Below are positions 33,912-45,975 of a DNA stretch of 64,000 nucleotides, piece after piece. Made by a program: the position numbers and the translations under genes. Each line of letters opens with the position of its first letter. Position 1 is the first letter of the stretch. Under the pieces are notes generated by a model. That model searched no databases and was not told the DNA's origin. It saw only the letters and a list, made by a program, of their open reading frames with translations. This DNA comes from Linanthus parryae (lineage: Eukaryota; Streptophyta; Magnoliopsida; Ericales; Polemoniaceae), in the NCBI GenBank assembly GCA_023055425.1, contig JALGPY010000004.1:59729718-59793717 (forward strand), written 5' to 3'.

Positions 33912-35582
33912 TGATAACTCCCTCTTAGGAGTTATTTTTATACTTCCATAATACTTGTAATAGGCTTATTTCACATGATTTATATGTTATATGTGCGTTA
34001 ATATGTGGAATTGATGATTTATAAGCCTAAGAGTGAAAAGTTGTGTTTCTAGCTTATTTGTGCATGTTTTCTCTCATATTTGCTATGATAATTGCACGGG
34101 TTGTTGAGTGTTGTGTATCTCAAGTAAAAGAGGTGCAATTGAGCTTATGAGATGCTTGGACAAGCTTGGAATGGAGCTAGATGAAGAGGAGAAAAGGAGA
34201 CGCACAAACAAAGCAAAGTTGGAAAAGTCACACAGGACCAGCCTGCACTCTTTTCGATGCCCAGGAAAATCTACAAAGAATTTCGAAGCAAGGCTTGCGG
34301 CATTGGAAAGTAGACATCCGTAGCTTTCCAACGGTATATGGTAGGCCCGAAGACGAGTCCGTATGAGGGAGATACAGCCCGCGCAAAATCAGCAAATAAT
34401 TCTGTCCGGGAATTACAAAGTAGAGGGGCTGAAGTGCAATTTCGACCAAATAACATAAAAAATCGTGCCCAGCTGGTAAAAAACGGGCAGAGAAGACCTA
34501 ATAGCAGATATTCACGTACGGGAGCCATTGGAGAGCACCTAGGAGCTTGGGGATTGCACGGATTCGCCAAAGCTTTGGCGATTTCATCGTTTGATTCTTC
34601 TCTTACCCTCTCTTTATCATTCTATGGAGAATACTTGTGATTTTAGCATAACAATGAGTAGCTAATTTCTTTGCTAGGCTCTATGGAGAGCCTAGGGTTA
34701 TGACTTAGACTTATTTTCCGGATTTTGTTGATTGATTCATGCGTTTGATCCAATTAATGTTTATTATTCTTCATCTTGTATTGTGAATCCGTAAGCTAAG
34801 GCTATTGACACGTGTTAGTGATGAATGGAATGACCATGTTAGATGAAGATGATGAACTAGTTGAATTCATAGCTTAATGTTACAAACTAATTGATTAGAA
34901 ATCATGATCTAGGCTTAATTCTTAGCAACAAGGGAGTCGCGAACCGGAGTTGTTAGTGAACTAGGTGGGTGCTCGACAGAGACTTAACCCGGTTACGAAT
35001 AAGATCATGTTTTTATTCCCGAATCATTGAGACCGATAGGAGAGATGAATAGGAGTAGTCATGTGTGGGTAGATTCGGTTAAACTAGTTAGGTGAGTGAA
35101 TCGGTGGACCGACAGGACCCGGTGAACGAAGTTGACTAGCCAGCTAGAACGTAACGGTAGATGGAGGTGGACCGACAGGACCCAAAGTAAACTGTTACGT
35201 AAAATTACATGAGATCGACAGAAGATTGTAAGTGCTATTACCCGGCATAATCAGTTAGTGAGTAATGTGTTTCAATACAAATTCCGGAACTGTCTAAAGA
35301 CCCTAGGTGATTCATAGATCGCCTAGTTTTCTCCATACTTTGATTAAGTTCTCTTAATTGAAAAATACAGAAATATTGTCTCTACATTCATTTTATTCAG
35401 TTGCTTGTTTGTGGGCGACGAACACTCAAACCACTTCTTACCGGTTACTTAAGTATCTTCTAATTAATTCTTAATTAGCTAGTAGTCGTCTATTTCCCTT
35501 GGGTTCGATACTCGGAGTCGTAAAATACTCCACTTTTACTACTTGACCGTGCACTTGCGTATACACGTAAGAATTCGTGTCA
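33912..35582 (+). repeat. 3' LTR (1671 bp)
   Basis: Same length as, and by eye identical to, the 5' LTR at 25351-27021. It is followed by the target duplication ATACA (35583-35587). Confidence 0.92.
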
Positions 35583-35587
35583 ATACA

Positions 35588-37690
35588 TTGTCCTTTCCTT
35601 TGTCAACCTTGGTATTTTAACCATGCGGGCATATGAAATATGGCCCAGGTTTGCTCCTGTCCCTCGTTTGCCAATGAATGTGTCACTAGTAAAGGGAAGT
35701 CTCGACATCGAGCAAACCGTGTGTGTAAATGGTTTGGCACCAAAGGATCGCGACAAGAGTTTGCTTTTTCCAACGACCTTGAAAGCACATTTGTTTATAA
35801 GCCTTATGCCATTTTTTATCCCCCCCATTCTTTATCCCTCGACTTGTGTGGTGGTCGAAGCAAAGCATGTGAAGCGAGGCTAAACTATCGCCAAACTTTT
35901 TTGGATCACCTTTATGCGGGTTCTTTGCCTTCCCTACCAGATACCAGGGCAGAAGCAGAGCTTAGAAGGGGTATGTGGGACACGTGCCCCTGTAACTTTC
36001 CCAGAGACTCTAGGATACCCCAATTTTATAGCTCTTTTTTTTTGTTCAATTGTGCCCCTATTAATATATACAAGTGCCCATATTTGCAGCACATGTAGTT
36101 ATATGGTTTAGTGGTTAAAACTTTATATTCTAAATCCATCAACTTGAGTTCAATTCTCGTTGAAAGCGTTTTTTGGCACTTTTTAATATTTATTACACCC
36201 TCTAATATTTTATTCAGTAAATGTTTCACACTTCTCCTCACGACAAAAAATGTTTGTGCCCCCTCTAACCAAATCCTGCCTCCGCCACTACACCGACGTG
36301 CAGACATCCGGAAGGCTTGAGACTATCTTTATAAATTACAACCCTCCCCGCTTGGCACGCCAGTTTGGCCTTGACCAATATGCTCCAGGTGTATGTTCAC
36401 CAACCATGAAGGTTGGTGGTTGCCATAGATTCATCTAAAATTCGGCATCGAATGAGATGTTGCGAGCTCAGTTTCCACTATTTATTCCATGTAATTCTCA
36501 TGAGGGGTTGCCAACCAACTTGTGGGTTGAGTACTTAAAGTTCCAAGTGAGGAGAAATACCAACATTGCTCCCGCTCACGAGGAAGATGCTCCTACTCTT
36601 CGCAAGGATGCTCCAGGCTTTAGGGCTCGTAACACCCTTCTGAATACCTAGTATGGTTACTACTCTTTGCTGGATAAGGAGGCGAACATATGCGCTAATC
36701 TCTTGGCGTCTGAAACATGTAAGCCGCGATGCAAGGCTACAAAGGAATGCATTGTTGCATTCTCGCATCATCGCCTGAAATCTTTTAAATAATAGAATGT
36801 ACGTCCATCAATATTAACAATTGTTGTTACAATGCCTCATTAAAAGATTTAGAGCCAGAGAGAGAATCAAGTCAATCCAAAGGGTGATGATGTGCAATAA
36901 AATGCATATGAGAAACTTGGAGGCTGGAGCTGGCAAGTCCAATGGATGACGCTTTGTGCAAATTGATAAAACATGAAATAACTCCATGATTGGCGTGGCT
37001 CAAGCGTTGTGATCTGCTGTTGTGCCCACAAATGTGGTCATCCTTCTAACGGATGAACATCCTTCCAATGGATGACGCTTGATCTGCTGCGCCTACAAAT
37101 GTTGGTGTGGACGGTCCACCAGAAAGGCCCCCCAAGAAGAAGGGTATCCAAATCGATCTTGCGGAGGCTCCTGTTCAAGCAAGACCTGAAAATGAGGAGC
37201 TTCTGGGGTCTCGCAAGAGGAAGGATGTCATAGTGCAATATGCGAGTGGGGATGTAGAGGGTGCTCCCCCCATCCAAGGATAAGCACAAGTTTGTGAAAG
37301 CTAGTGCCCCTATACAAAGTTCCCGCATTGCTTCCGTGCGCAAAGATGCTGAACAGAATGTAGAGGACTTTGAGGAGTTCCAAAACGAATCTGGTTGCAT
37401 TCCTGATAAGTATTGAAATGTTGAACCCTAAACAACATGCTCATTTCGTTTAATACGTGTAATGATGCTTCTTTTTCATTGGATAAATATTTGCAGACGC
37501 TGTTTATCAATGATTCCTTATTACATATAAATATAAATCCCCTTACTTCTGTCAATGATCTTCTGAACTTAGAACATGTCCTGGACTGGAAGGAAGAGGG
37601 CTTAGAGCTCGTAGCTACAATGAGGAAATCTCGCGAGGAGATAGAAGAAACAAAATGGCTGAGGCCCATTAATTGGGGATTATAATTCGA
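35588..37690 (+). pseudogene. Plant mobile domain (PMD) pseudogene, downstream part
   Basis: This continues the domain broken at 25350. LTMRAYEIWPRFAPVPRLP (about 35620-35680) matches the tryptophan-rich segment of the PMD. PPRLARQFGLDQYAPG (about 36340-36390) is the diagnostic R-xx-RQFG-xDQ-xxPG motif. LPTNLWVEYLKFQVRR follows near 36505. A charged tail with PPERPPKKKGIQIDL lies near 37115. A roughly 280-bp insertion interrupts it at 36012-36295, and stops and frameshifts occur throughout. The reading frame at 37437-37685 may be its tail; I do not recognise it. Confidence 0.6.
36012..36295 (+). mobile_element. Possible SINE or tRNA-like insertion in the PMD pseudogene
   Basis: The stretch interrupts the PMD reading between recognisable motifs. 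It carries an A-box-like TGGTTTAGTGGTTA (36104-36117) and a B-box-like GAGTTCAATTCTC (36146-36158), spaced about as in a tRNA. It ends in AATCCTGCCTCCGCCACTAC, whose complement (GTGGCGGAGGCAGGAT) resembles termini of common plant DNA elements. It may be a tRNA-derived SINE or a DNA element carrying a tRNA-like piece. No target duplication was identified. Confidence 0.35.
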
Positions 37691-38260
37691 CACTAAGAAT
37701 TCATGAGGGGTAATAAGTAGTATGTGATTAGTAGTATTTGATTTAGAGTTTTGGGGGTTACTGCCGTTCCTACATAAAATATAGCATTGACTATTTATTT
37801 TTATTCAAAATAAATTTACTAATACATATGCACATATATATTTATATATATATAATATTTATATTTTTTAAATACATCTCTTGTAAATAATCAATTTTCG
37901 TCGCTCATCTTCCGTTTCATTGCGTTTTAAAGGACGTGCGAGATGCGAAAATCAAGAAATATTTATTAATTCATATGGAAATACTACTAAAAAATATACT
38001 AATAACAATTTGTGAATTTACAAGAAGATAAAAGTAGAGTTTATCTTAGATATATGGCCTATTTACGTACACATTTGTGCACAAGAGGTTCACTAACACC
38101 TCCTTCGAACGAAACATGGCGAACATAAGTAGATATGCATATATTTACTTTTTCGGAAACACATCAAAACTGTGTATAATATTTGGAAAATGATCATAGT
38201 AAGAATGGCGGTGCCTGGGTGTATTACTTCTTAACTAGAGGGGCTATTCTGATACATTTC

Positions 38261-38270
38261 AGAAGTTTCT
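38261..38270 (+). promoter_or_regulatory. Heat-shock element (distal)
   Basis: AGAAGTTTCT is a perfect nGAAnnTTCn pair, about 175 bp upstream of the proposed HSP101 TATA box. A further AGAATACTCTAAGAA run at 38281 adds nearby GAA units. Heat-shock factors bind arrays of such units, and HSP101 is a classic heat-induced gene. Confidence 0.6.
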
Positions 38271-38310
38271 GGGTCCAACCAGAATACTCTAAGAATACCG
38301 GTCATAATGA

Positions 38311-38325
38311 GGAAACTTCGAAAAT
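38311..38325 (+). promoter_or_regulatory. Heat-shock element (proximal)
   Basis: GGAAACTTCGAAAA fits GAA-nn-TTC-nn-(G)AA with the last unit degenerate. It lies about 110-120 bp upstream of the TATA-like sequence. It supports heat-shock-factor control of the adjacent HSP101 gene. Confidence 0.5.
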
Positions 38326-38433
38326 TAAAAGGAACTAAAATGAAATGAGTGAGTGAGGGTGGGTGGGTATATGCGAAAAGAGTCTAGTAGTTTCTAGTTC
38401 CTCCACCTCCCATCGAGACGTTTCTCTTCTCTG

Positions 38434-38441
38434 CTATATTA
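38434..38441 (+). promoter_or_regulatory. TATA-like box of HSP101
   Basis: CTATATTA lies between the heat-shock elements and a CT-rich leader (38451-38465). Transcription would start near 38465-38475. This is inferred from position and motif. Confidence 0.4.
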
Positions 38442-38588
38442 CCGTCTTCCTCTCTCTCTCTCTCTGCAACAAACACAAAACACAATCTCAAAGCGAAACA
38501 TTTCCAACAATCACCGACAGCGAAATTCAGATTGCGCTCATATTCTCCGGTCATCTGAAAGTTTCATCTAATTCGTCGTTTTCGAGAG

Positions 38589-39089
38589 GTAACTGAACTC
38601 CTTTCTCTCTGCATGTCTGGATTTATGTGATTCTTCGTCTCATCATCTTTCAATTTCACCTTCGTTCATTCTCATAGATGAACTAGTGATTATTTTTTTC
38701 GACTTTTCCCCCTAATTTCGCCATTATTAGATTATATTTCGTTCGGTTCTACTGTTTGGTTTTGGATTCCATAGGGTTAGGTTTTCGTATTTGAGTATTT
38801 GGCCGTCGTTTTGAAGTAACCTCTCTGTTAACTCCCGAATAGCTCATATTTAGGGTTAGAACTGATGAATTGATGATGATAAGTCATGTATCTGTCTGTG
38901 TATTCGCAGATTTTAGGCTATCATTTGCATGTGCGCATATTAATTTTCTAAACAATTCCTCACTTGCATGTTCAATTTGGCTTTCCTTGGCTATCGATTG
39001 CCTGTAGAATCGAGTGATTATTCCTTGTTTCTGTGATGATGAATCTCGCAATTTGTATCGATTACTGAATTGCGCTCCGTCGATATCAG
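38589..39089 (+). other. Probable 5'-UTR intron of HSP101
   Basis: A donor GAGAG|GTAACT at 38589 and an acceptor GATATCAG at 39082-39089 bracket 501 bp of T-rich sequence. The acceptor is 10 bp before the ATG at 39100. Spliced 5' leaders are common in plant genes. This is predicted from splice signals alone. Confidence 0.5.
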
Positions 39090-39099
39090 GTATTAGAAA

Positions 39100-42000
39100 A
39101 TGAATCCTGACAAGTTCACCCACAAGACAAACGAAGCCCTAGCTGGGGCTCATGAATTAGCTATGAACTCCGGCCACGCCCAGTTCACACCCCTTCACAT
39201 CGCCGCAACTTTGATCTCCGATCCCAACGGCATTTTCCGGCAAGCAATTGTCAATGCCGGTGGGGGTGACGATTCTGCCAAATCGGTAGAGAGAGTCATC
39301 AACCAGGCAGTGAAAAAGCTCCCCTCCCAAACCCCACCACCTGACGAAATCCCGGCCAGCACCACCCTCATCAAAGTCATCCGCCGAGCCCAATCGTCCC
39401 AGAAATCAAGAGGAGACACCCATTTGGCTGTTGATCAGTTGATTCTGGGACTTTTGGAAGATACCCAAATCGGAGACCTTCTCAAAGAAGCTGGGGTTAG
39501 TACTTCTAGGGTGAGAGCAGAGGTTGAGAAGCTCCGTGGGAAGGAAGGGAAAAAGGTAGAGAGTGCTTCAGGAGATACGAATTTCCAAGCTCTCAAGACA
39601 TACGGGCGTGATCTGGTAGAGCAAGCTGGGAAGCTTGATCCTGTCATTGGCAGAGACGAAGAGATTCGAAGGGTAGTGAGGATTTTGTCGAGAAGGACTA
39701 AGAACAACCCGGTTTTGATCGGAGAGCCTGGTGTTGGTAAGACTGCTGTGGTGGAAGGCTTAGCTCAGAGGATTGTTAAGGGTGATATCCCAAGCAATCT
39801 CTCAGAGGTGAGGCTAATTGCTTTGGATATGGGGTCTTTAGTTGCTGGGGCTAAGTATAGAGGAGAGTTTGAGGAGAGGTTGAAATCTGTTTTGAAGGAA
39901 GTGGAGGAAGCTGAAGGGAAGGTGATTCTCTTCATTGATGAGATTCATCTTGTGTTGGGTGCTGGTCGTACCGAGGGGTCTATGGATGCTGCTAACCTCT
40001 TCAAGCCGATGCTTGCGAGAGGCCAGTTGAGATGCATTGGTGCAACTACTCTTGAAGAATACAGGAAATATGTGGAGAAAGATGCTGCGTTCGAGCGGCG
40101 GTTCCAGCAAGTCTATGTTGCTGAACCGAGTGTTCCTGATACGATTAGCATTCTCAGAGGACTGAAGGAGAGGTATGAAGGTCATCACGGTGTTCGCATT
40201 CAGGACCGCGCTCTTGTAGTGGCTGCTCAGTTATCGTCTCGTTACATTACTGGTCGCCATCTGCCCGACAAGGCTATTGATCTTGTTGATGAAGCATGTG
40301 CTAATGTTCGGGTTCAGCTTGACAGTCAACCCGAGGAGATTGATAATCTGGAGAGGAAGAGACTGCAACTGGAAGTAGAACACCATGCTCTTGAGAAGGA
40401 GAAAGACAAAGCCAGTAAAGCTAGGCTTGTTGAGGTGGGTAACATACTAACATGTGTATTCTCTGTGATGATTTTTTCTGGATAGGTGTTTAGAATTTGA
40501 GGTTTTAATTATGATTTCACCATATACTGCAGGTTAAGAAAGAGCTTGATGATCTGAGGGACAAGCTCCAACCCCTGATGATGAAATACAGAAAGGAGAA
40601 GGAAAGGATTGATGAACTTCGCAGGCTTAAACAGAAGAGGGAGGAGCTCCTGTTTACTCTTCAGGAGGCCGAAAGGAGGTATGATTTGGCCAGAGTTGCA
40701 GACTTGAGATATGGTGCAATTCAAGAAGTGGAGGCTGCAATTGCAAGGCTTGAAGGGAACACAGAGGAGGATGTGATGTTAACAGAGACCGTTGGGCCTG
40801 AGCAAATTGCAGAAGTTGTGAGCCGGTGGACTGGCATACCAGTCACCAGGCTTGGCCAGAATGAGACTGAGAGGTTGATTGGATTGGGCGATAGGTTGCA
40901 CCAAAGGGTTGTGGGGCAAGATCAAGCAGTCAGTGCTGTTGCTGAAGCTGTATTGAGGTCAAGGGCCGGGCTCGGAAGGCAACAACAGCCGACTGGTTCA
41001 TTCTTGTTCTTGGGTCCAACAGGTGTTGGAAAGACAGAGCTAGCAAAGGCCCTTGCAGAACAGTTGTTTGATGATGATAAGCTCATGATCAGGATTGACA
41101 TGTCAGAATATATGGAGCAGCACTCAGTTGCACGTTTGATTGGAGCTCCACCTGGGTATGTTCTTAGTTCTCTAAAAAACTGAGTTTCTTGTTAGTGGTT
41201 CTTATAACTGTGCAGCTTCTTACCCAAATCTGTATGCTGTTGTTTCAGTTATGTTGGGCATGAGGAAGGTGGGCAGCTCACTGAGGCTGTTAGGCGAAGG
41301 CCTTACAGTGTGGTTCTGTTTGATGAAGTAGAGAAAGCACACCCTTCAGTTTTCAATACCTTGCTTCAAGTTCTGGATGATGGAAGATTGACAGATGGGC
41401 AAGGTCGCACTGTTGATTTCACAAACAGTGTGATCATTATGACCTCTAATCTTGGAGCAGAGCATCTCTTGGCAGGCTTGATGGGGAAGTGCACAATGGA
41501 GGCAGCAAGGGAGAGGGTGATGCAAGAGGTAAACTATAGAGCCACAATTCGAGTTGACTGATTCATCCACCTTTGTCTTGGTTTCAATTTTGTAGTAACT
41601 TTAACTTGTGTTTGCAGGTGAGGAAGGCTTTCAAGCCTGAGCTGCTGAATCGTCTCGATGAGATTGTGGTGTTTGATCCTCTATCTCATGATCAATTGAG
41701 GAAGGTAGCTAGGCTTCAACTCAAGGATGTAGCAAGTCGTCTAGCTGAGAGAGGCATTGCCTTGGGTGTAACTGAGGCAGCTTTGGATGTTATACTGGCA
41801 CAGAGTTATGATCCTGTAAGTACTACTATGTTCTCCTTGTGGTTATCATTTTCTCTATCTCTCTCACATGGCTTCGATTGGTATTGAACTTTATTTGCAT
41901 TTTGACTTTGCGTATAGGTTTTTGGTGCAAGACCTATCAGAAGGTGGCTGGAAAAGAAGGTTGTGACCGAGTTATCAAAAATGCTGGTGAAAGGAGACAT

Positions 42001-42226
42001 TGATGAGAACTCAACAGTCTACATAGATGCTGCACACAACAAGAAGGAGCTGGCATATCGGGTTGAGAAGAATGGTGGGCTTGTGAATGAAGCTACTGGG
42101 CAGAAATCAGAAATACTCATCCAAATGCCTAATGGACCACGGAGTGATGCTGCCCAGGCTGTGAAGAAGATGAAGATTGAGGAGATAGATGATGATGATG
42201 AGATGGAAGATGACATGAAAATGTAA
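39100..42226 (+). CDS. HSP101: HSP101 / ClpB1, cytosolic AAA+ protein disaggregase (5 exons, 914 aa)
   Basis: This is the hexameric ATP-driven chaperone that solubilises heat-aggregated proteins with Hsp70 and small HSPs; it is essential for acquired thermotolerance in plants. Exons: 39100-40434, 40533-41155, 41249-41528, 41618-41815, 41918-42226, all GT-AG and in frame. The length fits the family (Arabidopsis 911 aa). The Clp N-domain starts [20 protein letters not shown] and lacks a transit peptide, so it is the cytosolic form. The first AAA+ domain has Walker A GEPGVGKT (208-215) and Walker B VILFIDE with D280/E281. The coiled-coil M-domain spans about 410-535. The second AAA+ domain has Walker A GPTGVGKT (606-613) and Walker B LFDE with D678/E679. 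The acidic tail ends DEMEDDMKM. All key ATPase residues are present. Upstream heat-shock elements predict heat induction. Confidence 0.97.
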
Positions 42227-44230
42227 ATAAGTCTATGAAAATGTTTTGGAGAGTCCCTGAGAGGGTCTTGGTTTTCTGTTTTTGTTGGGGGTTATGAGTT
42301 GTATGTTTTAATGGTTGAACCTTTGCAAAGTTATAGTTAACGGGTCCCCCGGGCTCCTGTTCTTTTATATCAATGCAATGTTTTTGCCCTTATCATTGTT
42401 ATGTTGGAATTCAACAGTGGGGTGTCCATTTTGCGATCTGAGAAAGTTCAGGTGTAATTTATTCTGGCTATCGTTTCAATAAGAGTGATATTTTTCTGTT
42501 TTGATTTACTGAGTAAAAATCCCTCATTTGCAGGATGTGGAGGGATTAGCAACTGCAGTTCATCACTTAATCAGCCCTGGCCAATTGAAAGTGCAAGTGA
42601 GTGTTCTGCCTTGTTCTTTGTAGAGAGACTTGTGGGGTTTTTTTGCCCCTGTTCATTTACTTGCTGATGTGGCTCTAAGCAGTTAGATATGGATGATCAT
42701 CCTATAACGTGTTGAGAACTCAAATAACATGCTTTCCAGTGTGTTATGGCTAGTTCTATGCTTTATGTTCGTCAGGATTGTGACTTAGTTCTATACGGAA
42801 TATAATCACTCCAGCATTAGTTTATGTAGTATAATTTCTCAGGCATTTATGGTGGAACCGCCGAAGTTGTAGACTTTCTATTTTCTTAATCCGGTTTTCT
42901 GCACATAGACATGTCAAAGATCACATTGATGTGGTGCATTAGTTGTTTATGAATATTAGTGATGAATGGTGTAGGAGAACACTGAGTACATCAGACTATT
43001 GGGAAGTGCTAAATAGGGCATGGATATGCAAGGTAAGGCAATGTACGGGACATTGTGCTTGTACCAAGGTTAGATTATGCAGGCTTCAAAGCTCTTAATA
43101 GTGGACACAATAGTGGTCTTGGAGCAACATCTATACGGCACTAAGGTCTGTAGCAGAGTTGTTGATGAGACCAATAGTGGGGGACTGGGATAGAGATACT
43201 AAGAGGAGACGTTATGTAAGTCATTATGATTTGCAAAATGTGTGCAGTCAGCAGTGTGCAGTTGTGCATATTAAGTTTTGTCTGTTTCCCCAACAATTGG
43301 GTTGCTACTGTAGGAGTTGAGTCACTCAGGACATTCATTTAATTATATGATTTTTATTTTATAATATCCCCGTGGTGTGCTCCCTTTGCTGTGGTGGTTT
43401 CCATACCCGTGTCTCTTGGTTTCACAGTTTGATAATTTTGAATTAAAACTGTGCTTCCAACTAGATCATTGCGTATACGAGTATGAAAACAGTGCATATT
43501 TCTGGTGGCACATGTTTGCAGGCTGTGGGAGCATAGCAGTTGCAGATCAGCGTTAAACCAGATCGTGTAAAGGTAACCTGTTGAGGCTTCAACCCAGAAG
43601 TGAGTGTGTTGTATGATACTTACAGCGAGCATACTACGTTGAAATACTGTCATCTGGTCATCTTTATGCTTTTATCTGAGTTCGCTGACATGATACCTCT
43701 AAAAGTTTTCTGCATAATGGGATAAGCATTTAGCGGCATGTATTTCAGTTAAATATTGCTAAACTGTAAATTTGGAAGTGACAGTATCCGGTCTACTGTC
43801 GGTATCATAACCTGTCACTATGTTCTAGTTCTTACGTTAATGCTATGAATCTTGACCAGCTCACTAGCTGTGTAGGTGTCTCCTGAGAACCTTAAAGCGC
43901 GGATAGAAATAATGCTGAGGGATAAAACCGAGGGGGAAATATTTAATAGTGTGATACATGTGCCATGGGGCAATTTGCTTAAGACCTGCTCTAGACTGAC
44001 TCCAGAGGATATGTTTGGGAAATATGGACATTTTATGTAGTGTGCAAATGTGGATAGATGTAAATGGCAAAATAACTGAGACACTGCCACTGGGGCGAAT
44101 TTGTGTGGTGTTTCCTTTTTTCCTTGAACTCAAGCGTTCTTTTTTTTAGAGTATGCTTAATGGATAGCTGGAGCGTAGTGGTTAAAACTACAAAGTACTA
44201 GACGCCATGCTAGAGTAACCTAGTGTTAAC

Positions 44231-44490
44231 GGTGTCAAACCTTGCAAGTCAGAGTAACATGTGCAGGACAATTTGCTTCCTACGCAGCTACGCTAGACAC
44301 TGTTGTGTTGTTCGATAGAGTCCATTACTAAAGTAAGCATGATCTGATGATTTATCTAGGTAATGAAATTCCTCGCGGTGCTGGTGTTTGAATCAGCAGA
44401 TATAACTGCCTGTGAAACTTTTGTTTATGTGTGTAGCCATGTATTGAACTGCACTGGTATTTTTCTTCTTTCAGGATCAGCTTCTACGAA
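44231..44490. repeat. Duplicated block A, copy 1
   Basis: It starts GGTGTCAAACCTTGCAAGTC. Shared landmarks with copy 2 (46520-46747) are TTGTGTTGTTCGATAGAG, GCATGATCTGA and a terminal CTTCTTTCAGGAT. The two differ by many substitutions and small indels, so the duplication is old. Confidence 0.75.
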
Positions 44491-45975
44491 AAGAAAAAAA
44501 AGAGTTTTATCTGGCGTCAGAGTTATGGCCAACTGAAATCCTGGTTCAAACTCGATTGCCTGCTAGGACGTGACTGATACTTTCGCCTGCTGGATAGTTT
44601 TTACCAGGTGATGTCCATTGTAATCAGGTTTACTCCTGTTGGTACATATCCATGGACAATTACTGAAGTATAGTCAAGAGGGGTTATGCTGGCACACAAC
44701 ATAACCTTCTGTTATGAGTTTTTGATATATGCACACTACTAAACTATAGTAATGACATCTCTGTTCCTGCTCGTGCAAATCCACCATTTAGGATTCAGAG
44801 CTTTACTCTTGTTGATACTAATTACAAACTTGCCTCTAGATTGACAGAGTCACCCATATGCCTCGTATCTGAATATCACTCCACATGATTAGTAATGAAA
44901 TTGCATATCATTTATGCTTGTTTTTCCTCAGATTTTCATTCTTAGCACTCGTTGCAATACGCTACTTCAGATCTCACTTGCTTCAATTAGAGGTCAATCT
45001 AGCGCACAATCGACCACCTTGGCACACCCAAAATCAAAACCTAACCATGTTCTTTCTGCTAAAGCTCAAAAATCTGATGGACAAATATGAGGGTTGAGGT
45101 CATATATGTAGACAACAGGAGTCTGAAGAGTCTACTGGATAGTGTGCACAACCAATTGGAGGATCAAACTTTGGCACTATCTATATTGATTTCAGCACTA
45201 TCTCTTGAACTTCTTCAGTGCTTGCATATAAATATCCACACAAATAGCAATGTCTTCTGTAAGAAGTTCTACCAGAGTCAGCATCAACATCAAACGTGAA
45301 CCTGCGGTCCAGTCGGGGAAAATTAATTTTGTAATCTACAGTTAAAAGTATCTCATACGCTTTTGTAAAAATCAAATAAGGTGATTTTTTGCAAATCGGT
45401 GCTGCCTTAGCGGTAGAGCGTTTGAATTCTCAAAAAGAAAATAAGTTTATTTTTTGGGAAGGAGAAATGTATTACTATGTATTTATTGTTTTTTTATTTT
45501 TTCGGAAAAATATCATTATACTCAACCACAGTGATATACAACTAAATTCGGTTAGATTATCTACCAAACAAGATAACCACTTTACATGTTACAAAATAAA
45601 ATAAGACTTTTCCAACCTCGTATACATTCTGTTTCTATTCTTTTTTAATTGAATGAAAAAGTGGCGGGACAAAGATGATACTCAACATTGCTTCTTAAGT
45701 TTAGGGACAAGCCTTTTACATGTCTAGATTTCAGTGAATACTTTAGATGATGATAAAGATTAATTTATGTTATTCTCTTATTCTGAACCACATTAAGAAT
45801 TTTGATCAAATGATATTAATGTTGCCAAACTTGGAGTGTTCTAAAGTTGTTAGAACATGTTTACCTGTTAGAGATGACCACTTGAGTCCTTAGAGGTGGG
45901 TTGAAACTTTAGGTATGGGGCGAGTTAGGTGACTGCGCATTTCGAGTGGAACATGCTACAGTGTGATTCAGGCTT

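Larger units (their letters stand above)
25351..35582 (+). mobile_element. Non-autonomous gag-protease LTR retrotransposon (TR-GAG-like, Athila-related)
   Basis: The 10,232-bp element is flanked by the perfect 5-bp duplication ATACA (25346-25350 and 35583-35587). LTRs of exactly 1671 bp (25351-27021 and 33912-35582) appear identical by eye. A tRNA-Asp-type primer site follows the 5' LTR, and a purine-rich tract precedes the 3' LTR. The only long ORF is gag plus aspartic protease (27159-29282). No reverse transcriptase, RNase H or integrase motif was found on either strand between 29283 and 33911. The primer type and protease sequence point to the Athila-related branch of Ty3/gypsy. Mobilisation must have been in trans. 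The element splits the PMD pseudogene. Confidence 0.9.

Noticed and set aside
45390..45440. tRNA gene
   Set aside because: An A-box-like TTAGCGGTAGAGCG is present, but no matching B box, acceptor stem or cloverleaf follows.
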